Source: Paenibacillus lentus (lineage in GTDB: Bacteria; Bacillota; Bacilli; Paenibacillales; Paenibacillaceae). Taken from it: 64,000 nt of DNA. Where the stretch lies: the NCBI RefSeq assembly GCF_003931855.1, contig NZ_CP034248.1:2976001-3040000 (forward strand). The letters are read 5' to 3'. The notes under the pieces were generated by a model that did not search any database, was not told where the DNA came from, and saw only the letters and a list, made by a program, of their open reading frames with translations. Shown in pieces: positions 8,150-17,199 of the stretch. Every line of letters starts with the position of its first letter. Within the stretch, counting starts at the first letter, position 1. The translations under genes and the position numbers were made by a program.

Positions 8150-8818
8150 TATGCAAGTGAATTTTATGGAAAATGGATACTTGGCTATAGTTCCTTAATA
8201 ATATATTTTTTGCAACTAAATGGTTATTTTTTTAGACAGGATTGGTGGGTAAGAAGTCATCTGTAGGACCTTAAAGTCCCATGGGAAATACTGGAATAAA
8301 ATTACTTGGCATCTATTGAGCCTAGAATAGGACTAGCGTACGTTTTTTGATGGGATTACATAAATTGGAAAAATGATCAAAAACCGCGCCGTTAAGCGAT
8401 TTTACATCGAGACTTTGGTATCAAATTTGTAACCTTTATGGAAACCGGTGTAAAAATAGAACGAAACTTCGAAAAAAGTTGCGCGTCTAATATGAGCGAA
8501 CGGCAGGGGCACGGTGTTCTGTGAAAACAGCGACTTGGAAATGTAGCAAGGTATTGCTTCGTTTTTCAAGTCCTTTTCATAAGGACGAGAGGTCCAGTAA
8601 TTTAAAGGCGATGATGGAATTAACCGGGAAAACCGTGCTAAAAGGCTTTGAATGCACAAGAAAGGGCCCAGATACAAAACGCTTCTATCAGCCTAGTTAC
8701 TTTATTAGAGTACTTGGTTAATGATAGAGGTAATACGTGAGGAGTGGAGGTGTGAGGGGATCGTACTGGTAAAATCGCCTGCATACAAAAAAATAGCGAG
8801 GTGACAGGAGCAAAACCG
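8150..8818. other. Intergenic stretch before the polysaccharide locus
   Basis: No convincing gene is seen in about 670 bases. A 66-codon frame (8521-8721) has no ribosome site and no recognisable pattern. Small inverted repeats are present, for example GGAC/GTCC around 8267-8280 and GTCCTT/AAGGAC around 8571-8586. A TAAAAT hexamer near 8770 could be a -10 element for the following operon, but no good -35 accompanies it. The length leaves room for a structured leader RNA, which I could not assign to any known class. Confidence 0.4.
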
Positions 8819-11047
8819 ATGACAACATTAGCACGAAAAAGGCTAGTTATTTTACTTGTACTTGGCGGTATTTTGATCGCCGGGGGAATTTACCTCATCA
8901 TCTCAAGCCTGCCTCCGTCCCATACAACTTACCAAGCTTCAAATGGTGCAAAAATCAAGTTCCAGACTTCGGGGGACCGATTTATGGAGTATAAGGGCGA
9001 GGGCAAATGGCAGGAGATTTTCGTGAAGGGCGTCAACTTGGGAGCTACGGTTCCTGGTCATTTTCCAGGGGAATTCCCGATCACAGAAGAGGATTATTTG
9101 CGCTGGTTCAAACAGATCGATGATATGGGCGCAAACGTAATCCGTATTTATACGGTGCATAACCCGGTGTTCTATACGTCCTTAGTTAAATACAACAGGG
9201 ATAAGGGAGACGATCCATTGTATTTCATTCAGGGTATTTGGTCGCCTGAAGAGCAATTGATCGAGCTTAAGGATGCATATAATCCTGGAATTAAAGATAC
9301 GTTCCACAAGGAAATCGAAAAAGCGGTAAAAGCGGTGTATGGAGATTTGAAAATACCGGTGCAGCCAGGAGCTTCGGGAGGAAAGTATAGAGCGAATGCA
9401 GGGCCTTATTTGATGGCCTGGCATATCGGTACGGAGTGGGATCCCGAAATGGTTGACAACACGAACACGCTTTATGCATCGTCAATTCCGCCTTATAAAG
9501 GCAAGCATTTCTCGGCGCTGGAGAAGGCCAGTCCGTTCGAGAGCTGGCTTGCTGAACTGATCGATCAGACGGCTGAACTGGAAGCCGGCTACGGCTGGCA
9601 GCATCCGATGACCTTTACGAACTGGGTCACGACGGATGTGCTTGAGCATCCCGGAGAGCCATTGTTCGAGGAGGATTTGGTTAGCGTAGACGCTACGCAC
9701 ATCGAACCGGTGGACTGGGAGGCAGGGTATTTTGCAGCTTATCACGTTTATCCGTATTACCCGGACTTTTTCCATCTTGATAAGACACTGGAGACGATCC
9801 CTGACGGGAACGGCGGGTTTAATACGTACAAAGCTTATTTGCGGAAGTTAAAGGAGCATTACAAGGATATGCCGGTCATGGTTACGGAGTACGGCGTACC
9901 TGCGTCTTTAGGCGTATCGCATATTGGTCCCGGTGGACGGAATCAAGGGGGGCATAGCGATGCTGAGAAGGCGGAGATCGATGTGTCTTTGACAAAAGAT
10001 ATTTATGACGAGGGCTATTCCGGAGCTATATTGTTCATGTGGCAGGACGAGTGGTTCAAGAAGACATGGAATACGATGCGCTTTGAAATTCCCGAGGATC
10101 GCCGTTCTTATTGGCTGAACGTTCTGACGAACGAGAAGCTGTTCGGCATCGTATCCATGGGGCCGGGTAAAGAAGACGACATTATCATCGATGGCGAGCT
10201 CAGCGATTGGGATGCTTTGCCGGAAGGTGAAGTCAAGTCGTGGAATAATCCCGCTCCTGGCATCGAACGATTTCGTGTGACGCATGACGAGGCTTACGTG
10301 TACGTAGGGCTTACGTTAGCTGAGGATTTTGATCCGGATACCCGACCCATTTATCTGGGGACACATACGCAGCCCGGAGGTAATGAGCCGATTACGGAGC
10401 TCCCCGGTATTAAGCTGAGCGATGGGCTCGAAAATTTGGTTGTGATCGGACGGGATGAGGAGACAGAAGTTAGGACGGCGCCGAACTATGACTTCCATCG
10501 CCGTCTATATGGACGATATGGTTATTGGATGCTCGATGAACCGACAGAGGAGCAGAAGGTGCAGTTCCAGCCGTGGAAGCTGGCCGTCAGCCTGACGATG
10601 TCACCGCCGGATACTCGGTTTAGTCAACCATTTAAGGATATGACGGTTGGCAGTCTCGTACGGGGGACCTCCGATCGGAATGATGCAAATTTCAGTTCAC
10701 TAACTTCATGGCAATACAGCGGCAATGAAGTAGAGCTCCGCATACCATGGATGCTGCTCGGCTTTGCGGATCCAAGTTCACTTCAGGTCATTGATTATGG
10801 CCCGCTGAAGAAAGACCGTACGTTTACGACGGCGGAAGTCGATGGGATTACGTTCGTGCCATGGATGAAGGATCGTCAGAGTCAGGAGGTTTATGGACCA
10901 GGCAGTCATGGAGCCGTCGAGTTGGCGGAGCAGCCGAAATATACTTGGTCGCCTTGGGAAACCGTGAATTACACCGAGAATTTAAAATCCGGCTATTATG
11001 CGCTGAAAGAGTATTACGAGAGCTTGCCGGAACATCAACCTGAATAA
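8819..11047 (+). CDS. Membrane-anchored glycoside hydrolase-like protein with C-terminal carbohydrate-binding domain
   Basis: The 743-residue protein has one N-terminal transmembrane helix (about residues 8-30, LVILLVLGGILIAGGIYLI) and an extracellular body. Residues about 50-430 look like a clan GH-A TIM barrel: VKGVNLGAT and MGANVIRIYTVH early, WHIGTEWDP as the likely acid/base strand and PVMVTEYGVP as the likely nucleophile strand. Residues from about 455 (IDGELSDWDAL, then FRVTHDEAYVYVGL) resemble a CBM9-like beta-sandwich. The ATG at 8819 follows AGGAG at spacing 9. As first gene of the synthase locus it may trim or process the exported polymer. Exact family and activity are not known to me. 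Confidence 0.82.
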   Translation: MTTLARKRLVILLVLGGILIAGGIYLIISSLPPSHTTYQASNGAKIKFQTSGDRFMEYKGEGKWQEIFVKGVNLGATVPGHFPGEFPITEEDYLRWFKQIDDMGANVIRIYTVHNPVFYTSLVKYNRDKGDDPLYFIQGIWSPEEQLIELKDAYNPGIKDTFHKEIEKAVKAVYGDLKIPVQPGASGGKYRANAGPYLMAWHIGTEWDPEMVDNTNTLYASSIPPYKGKHFSALEKASPFESWLAELIDQTAELEAGYGWQHPMTFTNWVTTDVLEHPGEPLFEEDLVSVDATHIEPVDWEAGYFAAYHVYPYYPDFFHLDKTLETIPDGNGGFNTYKAYLRKLKEHYKDMPVMVTEYGVPASLGVSHIGPGGRNQGGHSDAEKAEIDVSLTKDIYDEGYSGAILFMWQDEWFKKTWNTMRFEIPEDRRSYWLNVLTNEKLFGIVSMGPGKEDDIIIDGELSDWDALPEGEVKSWNNPAPGIERFRVTHDEAYVYVGLTLAEDFDPDTRPIYLGTHTQPGGNEPITELPGIKLSDGLENLVVIGRDEETEVRTAPNYDFHRRLYGRYGYWMLDEPTEEQKVQFQPWKLAVSLTMSPPDTRFSQPFKDMTVGSLVRGTSDRNDANFSSLTSWQYSGNEVELRIPWMLLGFADPSSLQVIDYGPLKKDRTFTTAEVDGITFVPWMKDRQSQEVYGPGSHGAVELAEQPKYTWSPWETVNYTENLKSGYYALKEYYESLPEHQPE

Positions 11048-11083
11048 TCCGGTGTTTGGTATATAGAAGGGGGAATGTTCTTT

Positions 11084-12277
11084 ATGTATACGCATCTTAC
11101 CTTGGCTATCTATTTTATTTACGTATGCCTGGGGCTGATCGGGACTGGAATAGTACTTTTATTCATTTTAAAGTTCAATCACTTGCACAAAGTAAAAAAA
11201 ACTAAGCAATATCTACAGAAGCATCAGGATTATTTTAAATTCATTCAATCTCACTTGAATGGAACCTCGGAGCTTCCTTTGCCGCCGGGCAAGCTGAATG
11301 AGCTCGAAGGACGAGTTATTCAACAAAAATTCATCGATTGGATTGACCAGTTCAAGGGCGAGTACCGTGAGAAGCTGGTCAAGCTTTGCCATGATGCGGG
11401 TTTTGTCCAGCAAGATATCAAGCTGCTGGATAGCTTGTTCTATGGACGGCGAATTGCGGCAGCGTACCGCCTTGGCGGAATGCGCGCAGCTAAGGCCGTG
11501 CCCCGGATGCTGATGATGCTGAAGAACGAGCGTTATACTCCGCTTACGATCGTCGTGGCTCGGGCAGTGGCTAAAAGTGCGGAGCAGGAGGAGCAGCTGA
11601 AGGAAATGCTGCAGAACCTGCTTCGCCATGGCAAGCCGATCCACAATATGGCCGCGGATATCTTGATGGAGACCCAGCTTGATGCCAGTCGCTTATTGCT
11701 GAAGCTGTTGGATGACGAGAATCCGGATCTCGTAAAAGTGGCGCTCGTGGCGATGTGGGGACAGGCGATTCCAGAGGTGGTTCCTTCCCTGGATCGTTTG
11801 GTCGGAGCCGAACAGACGGATGTTCGGGCCGAGGCCGTCAAGCTTTATTTAAGCTCTAACCCGGTGCTTAAGGATGACACGATTAAGAATCTGATGTCCG
11901 ACAAGGACTGGGAGGTACGTGCCGCCGTGGCGAAATCCCTCGGCTCCCTGCACGCTGCCGGCAGTATTCCGCTCTTGCGAAATGCGCTGAAGGATGCGAA
12001 TTGGTGGGTAAGGAACAACAGTGCAGAGAGTTTAACGAAGCTGGGAGAGACAGGCTTCGAGGTACTTTGTCAAATTGCGATGAATGGTTCGGGCGTTGAG
12101 CGGGAGACCGCGATGTACCATATCGAAAAAGCGATGCTTCAGGATAATGAGCATCAAAAACTCGATCAAATGGTCGCCTATAACAAAAAAAAGCTGCTAT
12201 ACGAACGGTATTTCGGTGTAACCGAGCGCAAACCGATTCGTCAGGTTGCAGCGGTCGGAGGCGATTACACTGCTTAG
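11084..12277 (+). CDS. Membrane-anchored HEAT-repeat protein
   Basis: The 397-residue protein has one N-terminal membrane helix (about residues 5-30) and a cytoplasmic body. From about residue 130 it shows repeated two-helix units of HEAT/PBS-lyase type, for example DDENPDLVKVALVAMWGQ, DVRAEAVKLYLSSNP, DWEVRAAVAKSLGSLHAAGSIP and NWWVRNNSAESLTKLG. Such repeats are protein-interaction scaffolds. The ATG at 11084 has AAGGGGGA at spacing 9; the in-frame ATG at 11075 is too close to that site. The stop overlaps the start region of the glycosyltransferase gene, so the two are translationally coupled and probably form one membrane complex. The scaffold role is inference. Confidence 0.85.
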   Translation: MYTHLTLAIYFIYVCLGLIGTGIVLLFILKFNHLHKVKKTKQYLQKHQDYFKFIQSHLNGTSELPLPPGKLNELEGRVIQQKFIDWIDQFKGEYREKLVKLCHDAGFVQQDIKLLDSLFYGRRIAAAYRLGGMRAAKAVPRMLMMLKNERYTPLTIVVARAVAKSAEQEEQLKEMLQNLLRHGKPIHNMAADILMETQLDASRLLLKLLDDENPDLVKVALVAMWGQAIPEVVPSLDRLVGAEQTDVRAEAVKLYLSSNPVLKDDTIKNLMSDKDWEVRAAVAKSLGSLHAAGSIPLLRNALKDANWWVRNNSAESLTKLGETGFEVLCQIAMNGSGVERETAMYHIEKAMLQDNEHQKLDQMVAYNKKKLLYERYFGVTERKPIRQVAAVGGDYTA

Positions 12278-13694
12278 AGATATATTGCTTATTTACGGAC
12301 TGTTTGCCATTTACTACGTAATGACGGTCAATACGATTTACTTTACAATCATGGCTTTCTCGTTCCGCAACATTATGACGATTTTTCGCCGGTCGGCTTA
12401 TTCGAAATACAACACGCTCTCCGGATCGGAGCTCGTGCCTTCGGTATCTTTGCTCGTTCCGGCCTATAACGAGGAGCTTACGGTCATCGAGAACGTGAAA
12501 TGTTTGCTGACCTTGAACTATCCGACCTATGAAGTGATCGTCATTAACGACGGCTCCAGTGACAATACGCTGGGGGTGCTGCGGGAGGAATTCGGTCTTG
12601 AGCCGCTTCCGAATCCGGAAATCCGGAATGCGATCGATTGCCAGCCGATTACTGCTGTCTATTACAATCCTCAGTATCCGCATCTGTATGTAATAGATAA
12701 GCCGAACGGCGGAAAGGCGGATTCTCTAAATGCGGGTATCAACCTATCCCATTATCCGCTCATTTCATCCATCGATGCCGACTCTTTGCTGGAGAAGGAT
12801 GCCTTGATCCGAATGGCTCGGATGTATATGGAGAATCCGGAAGAGACGGTAGCGATCGGCGGGGACGTGCGAATTGCCAACGGCTGCCTGATCGAGAACG
12901 GCGCGGTCAAAGAAGTGTCGCTGCCACGCAAAATGTGGCCGATGTTCCAGGCGGTCGAGTATTTGAAGGCGTTTCTGGGCGGCCGCATCGGCTGGAGTTC
13001 TATTAATGGACTAATTATCGTGTCCGGAGCGTTCGGAATGTTCCGCAAGGACTATGTTATCGCCGTAGGGGGATATCGCGGAGGATACCCTGGTGAAGAT
13101 ATGAACATCATTATCAAGTTGCATCGCTATATGCTAGAGAACAAGCTGAAATACAGGGTCGCCTTCTGTCCGGAAGCCGTATGTTGGACGCAAGCGCCCG
13201 ACACTTACCGTATTTTGTCAAACCAGCGAAAGCGCTGGGGACGCGGTAACCTGAAGAACATGATCGAGAATTACGATATGGCCTTCAACCCGAAATACAA
13301 GGTGATGGGTTTGCTAACCATGCCGTATAACATTTTTTTCGAAGCACTCAATCCATATTTCAAAATTACGGGATTGCTCGCGTTGATTGGTTATACGTTC
13401 ATGGATATGACGAACTGGAGAATACTCGTCGTATTCGGGCTTATCAACATATTGAGCGGATATTTGCTTAGCATTGGCGCCCTGTTCCTCGAGGAGCTTG
13501 CGTTCAAGCGGTTTACGAAGGTATCCGACCTGGCCCGACTGCTGCTCTTCTCCGCACTGAAATTTGTGGGATATGCCCAACTTGGGGGATTATGGCGAAT
13601 TCAAGGTCATATTCAGTTTATGCGCAATAACAACTCCTGGGGGACGATGACTCGTACCAGTTGGAAGGAAGAGAGCAAAGCCAAAACGGCTTAG
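12270..13694 (+). CDS. Processive GT2 glycosyltransferase (polysaccharide synthase)
   Basis: The protein has a membrane helix at the N-terminus, a GT-A domain with VPAYNEELTV, VINDGSSDN, SSIDADSLL and a QRKRWGRG box (the QxxRW signature of processive synthases), and a cluster of C-terminal membrane helices from about residue 355. Enzymes of this type polymerise a UDP-sugar and extrude the chain, as in cellulose, hyaluronan or poly-N-acetylglucosamine synthesis. The start is ambiguous: GGAGG at 12257-12261 points to a CTG at 12270, giving about 474 residues; a TTG at 12246 gives 482 residues but has no clear site. The gene overlaps the HEAT-repeat gene. The product polymer is unknown. Confidence 0.93.
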   Translation: MLRDILLIYGLFAIYYVMTVNTIYFTIMAFSFRNIMTIFRRSAYSKYNTLSGSELVPSVSLLVPAYNEELTVIENVKCLLTLNYPTYEVIVINDGSSDNTLGVLREEFGLEPLPNPEIRNAIDCQPITAVYYNPQYPHLYVIDKPNGGKADSLNAGINLSHYPLISSIDADSLLEKDALIRMARMYMENPEETVAIGGDVRIANGCLIENGAVKEVSLPRKMWPMFQAVEYLKAFLGGRIGWSSINGLIIVSGAFGMFRKDYVIAVGGYRGGYPGEDMNIIIKLHRYMLENKLKYRVAFCPEAVCWTQAPDTYRILSNQRKRWGRGNLKNMIENYDMAFNPKYKVMGLLTMPYNIFFEALNPYFKITGLLALIGYTFMDMTNWRILVVFGLINILSGYLLSIGALFLEELAFKRFTKVSDLARLLLFSALKFVGYAQLGGLWRIQGHIQFMRNNNSWGTMTRTSWKEESKAKTA

Positions 13695-13796
13695 CTTTAG
13701 AAATTCTAGGAGTTCTGGAAGGGAGTTGATAGCCGACATGCCTTAGCCCTAGGCAAGGGCTCATTGATCCAAAATGAAAGAAAGGTGGGAGTTCAG

Positions 13797-14606
13797 ATGC
13801 CAAATATGGCAGCATTGCAAACTGAAGTCCAGCAATCCAGTTTGTATTTAACTATTGAGCAGTATGTAAAGGAGTCTCCCCAAGAGGCGAGCGGAATTCT
13901 ATTCATTTATTCCGCAAATGCTCCGTCTTATTTAGAGACGCAAATTCGCGGGGTTTTGGAAACTCAGCCCGGCGTATCCTTTGAAATGTGGAATGGCAAC
14001 GAGCCTGGAAGTTATATTGTTCTGCTGCCTGGACAGCAGCTCGATGCTGTGCATTTTCAAGGCTTGCTGCTTAAACAGCGGATTCAGGAAACGAATGGAG
14101 AGTTGGATCTCCATATAACATTATCGAGTTTTCCGGAGCAAGGGGAACTAAGCGAGCAGGTAATGAAGCAAATGGAGGAGTCCGCCAAACTGAGCCCTTC
14201 TGGAGATATTCATATTTTTACGAGACAAGAGTTACGCTCATTGCAAAGCCGTATTCTTATCGTCGAAGGCGATGCTACCGTTCGTGAATTTCTGCAGATC
14301 CGCTTGCAGATGCAGGGGTATGAGACGGCTGTTGCCGATAATGGAATCTCTGCGCTCGAGCTTATCGAAAGCTGGAATCCTGATCTGGTGTTGACTGAAT
14401 TGAACCTGTATGGGATTGATGGTCTGCCCTATATCCATCATATTCAACAGCTCAACGTCAAAAACGTGCCTAAAATCGTAGTATTGACTGAGCAACGCGT
14501 GGAGCAGACGATCAGTCTGTGCTTCCAAAATGGCGTGGACGACTATATTACTAAACCGTTCTCGCCGGTAGAACTGGACGCGCGGATTCGACGCTGCATT
14601 CACTAA
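13797..14606 (+). CDS. Response-regulator-like protein with degenerate receiver
   Basis: The 269-residue protein has an N-terminal region of about 145 residues with no recognised family and a C-terminal receiver domain (from RILIVEGDATVREFL). In the receiver the conserved Lys (DYITKPFSP) and Thr (VVLTEQ) are present, but the phosphoacceptor position reads PDLVLTELNL, with Glu where canonical receivers have Asp. Glu at that site often mimics the phosphorylated state. There is no DNA-binding domain and no histidine kinase nearby, so it may act by protein contact on the synthase. The ATG at 13797 follows AAAGGTGGGA; the TTG at 13764 upstream is not needed. Confidence 0.85.
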   Translation: MPNMAALQTEVQQSSLYLTIEQYVKESPQEASGILFIYSANAPSYLETQIRGVLETQPGVSFEMWNGNEPGSYIVLLPGQQLDAVHFQGLLLKQRIQETNGELDLHITLSSFPEQGELSEQVMKQMEESAKLSPSGDIHIFTRQELRSLQSRILIVEGDATVREFLQIRLQMQGYETAVADNGISALELIESWNPDLVLTELNLYGIDGLPYIHHIQQLNVKNVPKIVVLTEQRVEQTISLCFQNGVDDYITKPFSPVELDARIRRCIH

Positions 14607-14666
14607 CTAAAAAAAATAGATAGAAAAAATATAAACATACTAGATAATAAACGGAGGTTGAAACCT

Positions 14667-16031
14667 GTGAATAAACAATACCATAATTTGTTGGAAGCTA
14701 TTGAATCGAAGGAAGCTGTGCTATGTGTCGTGGGCCTTGGATATGTTGGACTGCCGCTGGCTGTGGAGATGGTCAAGCAAGGATTCAAGGTTGTAGGTAT
14801 TGATTTGGATTCCAGAAAAATTGACAAGATTTACCGTGGGGAATCTTATATTCACGATATCTCCTCCAATACGTTAAATGAAGTGGTGCAATCGGGACGT
14901 TTCATTCCAACTACCGATTATGCAGCTCTGCGTGACGTAGACGCTGTCAGCATCTGTGTGCCGACTCCGCTTAGCGAAAATCAGGATCCGGACACTTCTT
15001 ATATCGTAACTGTAGTGGAGAACATCAAACGTTATATGAGAAAAGGCATTCTGATCACGCTGGAAAGCACGACTTACCCAGGGACGACAGAAGAGCTGAT
15101 CCAACGTGAATTGGAAAGTATGGGCTACGTGGTCGGAGAGGACTTCTTCCTCTGCTTCTCTCCGGAGCGGGTAGATCCGTCGAACTCAAAATTCAATACG
15201 TTTAATACGCCGAAAGTTATTGGCGGAACGACAGAGGCATGCCTAGCGCTCGGCGTTGCTGTATACAGCAGATATGTCGAGACGGTCGTTCCTGTATCGT
15301 CGCCAAAGGTAGCTGAAATGTCCAAACTTATCGAGAATACATTCCGCAGTGTGAACATTGCCTTTATCAATGAAATGGCAATGATGTGTGATCGGATGGG
15401 TATCGATGTATGGGAAGTTATCGATGCTGCGAAGACGAAGCCATTTGGCTTCATGCCGTTCTACCCGGGTCCGGGAATCGGCGGACATTGCATTCCGCTA
15501 GATCCGATGTATCTATCGTGGAAAGCAAAAGGATTCCGTTTCTATAGTCAGTTTATTGAGCTCGCTCAATCGACAAATGATAATATGCCTTATTATGTAG
15601 TTAATAAAACATCGAAAATTTTGAATGAGTATGCAAAGTCTATTAAAAAATCGAACATTCTTATTCTCGGTATGGCTTACAAACCGGATATCGGCGATCT
15701 GAGAGAGTCTCCGGGACTTGAAGTATATGAATTGTATAAAGATAGCGGTGCGGCCGTGGAGTATTACGATCCGTATGCGACAAGCTTCAAGGATAAGGCT
15801 GGAGTCACCGTGCATAGCGTGGAGTATGATCTCGAGAAGTTCAAAACTTATGACTGCATGGTTCTAGTGACGAATCATACCAACCTCGATTACAGTGCCA
15901 TTGTATCACTGGGCGTTCCGATTCTAGATACACGCAATGCATTCAAGGAATTCAAATCGCCTCACGTCTATAAGCTCGGTCATTCCGTGCAGCATGTGGA
16001 CGAACAAGAAGAAGTACTTGTTGTAGGCTAG
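14667..16031 (+). CDS. Nucleotide-sugar 6-dehydrogenase (UDP-Glc / UDP-GlcNAc / UDP-ManNAc dehydrogenase family)
   Basis: This enzyme oxidises C6 of a UDP-sugar to a uronic acid with two NAD+. The N-terminal Rossmann motif is VVGLGYVGLPLA, followed by VSICVPTPL and LESTTYPGTTEE; the central domain has EMSKLIENTFRSVNIA and the catalytic-Cys loop GPGIGGHCIPLDP; the C-terminal domain has GMAYKPDIGDLRESP. At 454 residues it is nearer in length and motif style to WbpA/WecC-type enzymes than to plain UDP-glucose dehydrogenase, but substrate cannot be fixed by eye. The GTG at 14667 has GGAGG at spacing 9. It presumably supplies the uronate precursor to the GT2 synthase upstream. Confidence 0.92.
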   Translation: MNKQYHNLLEAIESKEAVLCVVGLGYVGLPLAVEMVKQGFKVVGIDLDSRKIDKIYRGESYIHDISSNTLNEVVQSGRFIPTTDYAALRDVDAVSICVPTPLSENQDPDTSYIVTVVENIKRYMRKGILITLESTTYPGTTEELIQRELESMGYVVGEDFFLCFSPERVDPSNSKFNTFNTPKVIGGTTEACLALGVAVYSRYVETVVPVSSPKVAEMSKLIENTFRSVNIAFINEMAMMCDRMGIDVWEVIDAAKTKPFGFMPFYPGPGIGGHCIPLDPMYLSWKAKGFRFYSQFIELAQSTNDNMPYYVVNKTSKILNEYAKSIKKSNILILGMAYKPDIGDLRESPGLEVYELYKDSGAAVEYYDPYATSFKDKAGVTVHSVEYDLEKFKTYDCMVLVTNHTNLDYSAIVSLGVPILDTRNAFKEFKSPHVYKLGHSVQHVDEQEEVLVVG

Positions 16032-16098
16032 GCCAGAATAATAGCATAGATAAAAACATCAAGAAGGGCTTGGCCCCAATTAAGAAGCGGAGGCGGAG

Positions 16099-17049
16099 AT
16101 GGATATCAAATCATTGTACACACGGTATAGAGGGCTAATGATGATAATATCAGGAACAGCTATCTTACTTGCTGCTTTGGTTGTTGTTCTACTTCGTCCT
16201 TCCGTCCCGGAAGCGAAGGCGACTTGGCTTTGGGACACTCGGCTAGTGGAGAACCATACGGAAGATATTATTGAATTTGCCAAGGAACAAGGCGTAACGA
16301 TTATTTTTCTGCAGATTGGAAATGAAGTGAACGACGCCTCCTACCGGCGTTTTGTCGCGGCTGCCAACAAAGCCAAAGTAGAGGTTCATGCCCTGAACGG
16401 TCACCCGGAATGGGCTCTACGCGAGCGGCGCAAGGAAGCAACTCGTTTTTTGAACTGGGTCAAACAGTATAATAAGGAGTCCAGGCCAGAAGAGCGGTTC
16501 GCAGGCGTTCAGTTTGACGTAGAGCCCTATTTATTAACAAGCTGGAGTACCGAGCAGGAAGCGATGGTTGAGCAATGGATGGAGAGTGCCCGGGTATGGG
16601 TTGAGAGCGCCCAGCGCGATCAGCTGAAAATCGGGGCTGCACTTCCGTTTTGGCTCAATGGCATTGAACATGAGGAGCTGGGTGAAGGCCGCGACTTGCG
16701 GCAGTGGATGGTGGATAAATTCGATTATGTAGCAATCATGGCCTACAGGGATGCTGCCGAAGCGATCTATGAAGTGGCGCGCGCTACTTTGGAGGAAGCG
16801 GATGAGCAGAACAAGCAGGTTTGGGTTGGTGTTGAGCTTAACGAGAGTATGGAGGGCCCGGGAGTTTCTTTTTACGAGCAGCCATTACCATCTGTGAAGC
16901 AGGAGTTAAATGAACTCGTCTCGCTAGTTGACAAACACTCCTCGTTTGAAGGCATCGCGGTGCATAGCTACGAATCATGGCGGAATAAGCATGAAACCAA
17001 GATTGCACAAAAAACGGACGATACATCTGCGGAAGATGCATCCCCATAG
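16099..17049 (+). CDS. Membrane-anchored barrel-like protein, possible glycosidase
   Basis: The 316-residue protein has an N-terminal transmembrane helix (about residues 12-34) and an extracellular domain. WLWDTRLVENHTEDIIEFA, GVTIIFLQIGNEV, FAGVQFDVEPYLL, VAIMAYRD and VWVGVELNES have the spacing of strands and catalytic acids in a TIM-barrel hydrolase; FDVEPY resembles the DxE active strand of GH18-like enzymes. I do not recognise a named family. The gene is the last of the polysaccharide locus, ahead of a hairpin, and like the 8819 gene it may modify or release exported polymer. An AGGCGGAG site precedes the ATG. Confidence 0.75.
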   Translation: MDIKSLYTRYRGLMMIISGTAILLAALVVVLLRPSVPEAKATWLWDTRLVENHTEDIIEFAKEQGVTIIFLQIGNEVNDASYRRFVAAANKAKVEVHALNGHPEWALRERRKEATRFLNWVKQYNKESRPEERFAGVQFDVEPYLLTSWSTEQEAMVEQWMESARVWVESAQRDQLKIGAALPFWLNGIEHEELGEGRDLRQWMVDKFDYVAIMAYRDAAEAIYEVARATLEEADEQNKQVWVGVELNESMEGPGVSFYEQPLPSVKQELNELVSLVDKHSSFEGIAVHSYESWRNKHETKIAQKTDDTSAEDASP

Positions 17050-17067
17050 CAATGGCTATACCAACAA

Positions 17068-17092
17068 GCCCAGCGCCTTAAAGGCACTGGGC
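17068..17092 (+). terminator. Probable terminator of the polysaccharide locus
   Basis: GCCCAG-C-GCC and GGC-A-CTGGGC form a compact GC-rich hairpin around TTAAA; the following GATTTGTTATT is only moderately T-rich. Confidence 0.6.
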
Positions 17093-17199
17093 GATTTGTT
17101 ATTGTCGTCTATTAGCAGAAGGAATAATACGATCAGGATATATTTTTTGATATAATGATGGCTATGAGAGTTTATAAAAAGCGATTGGAGCGATTTTTG

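Noticed and set aside
8521..8721. 66-codon frame in the intergenic stretch before the polysaccharide locus
   Set aside because: GTG start without ribosome site, no recognisable pattern, and an equally long frame on the other strand.
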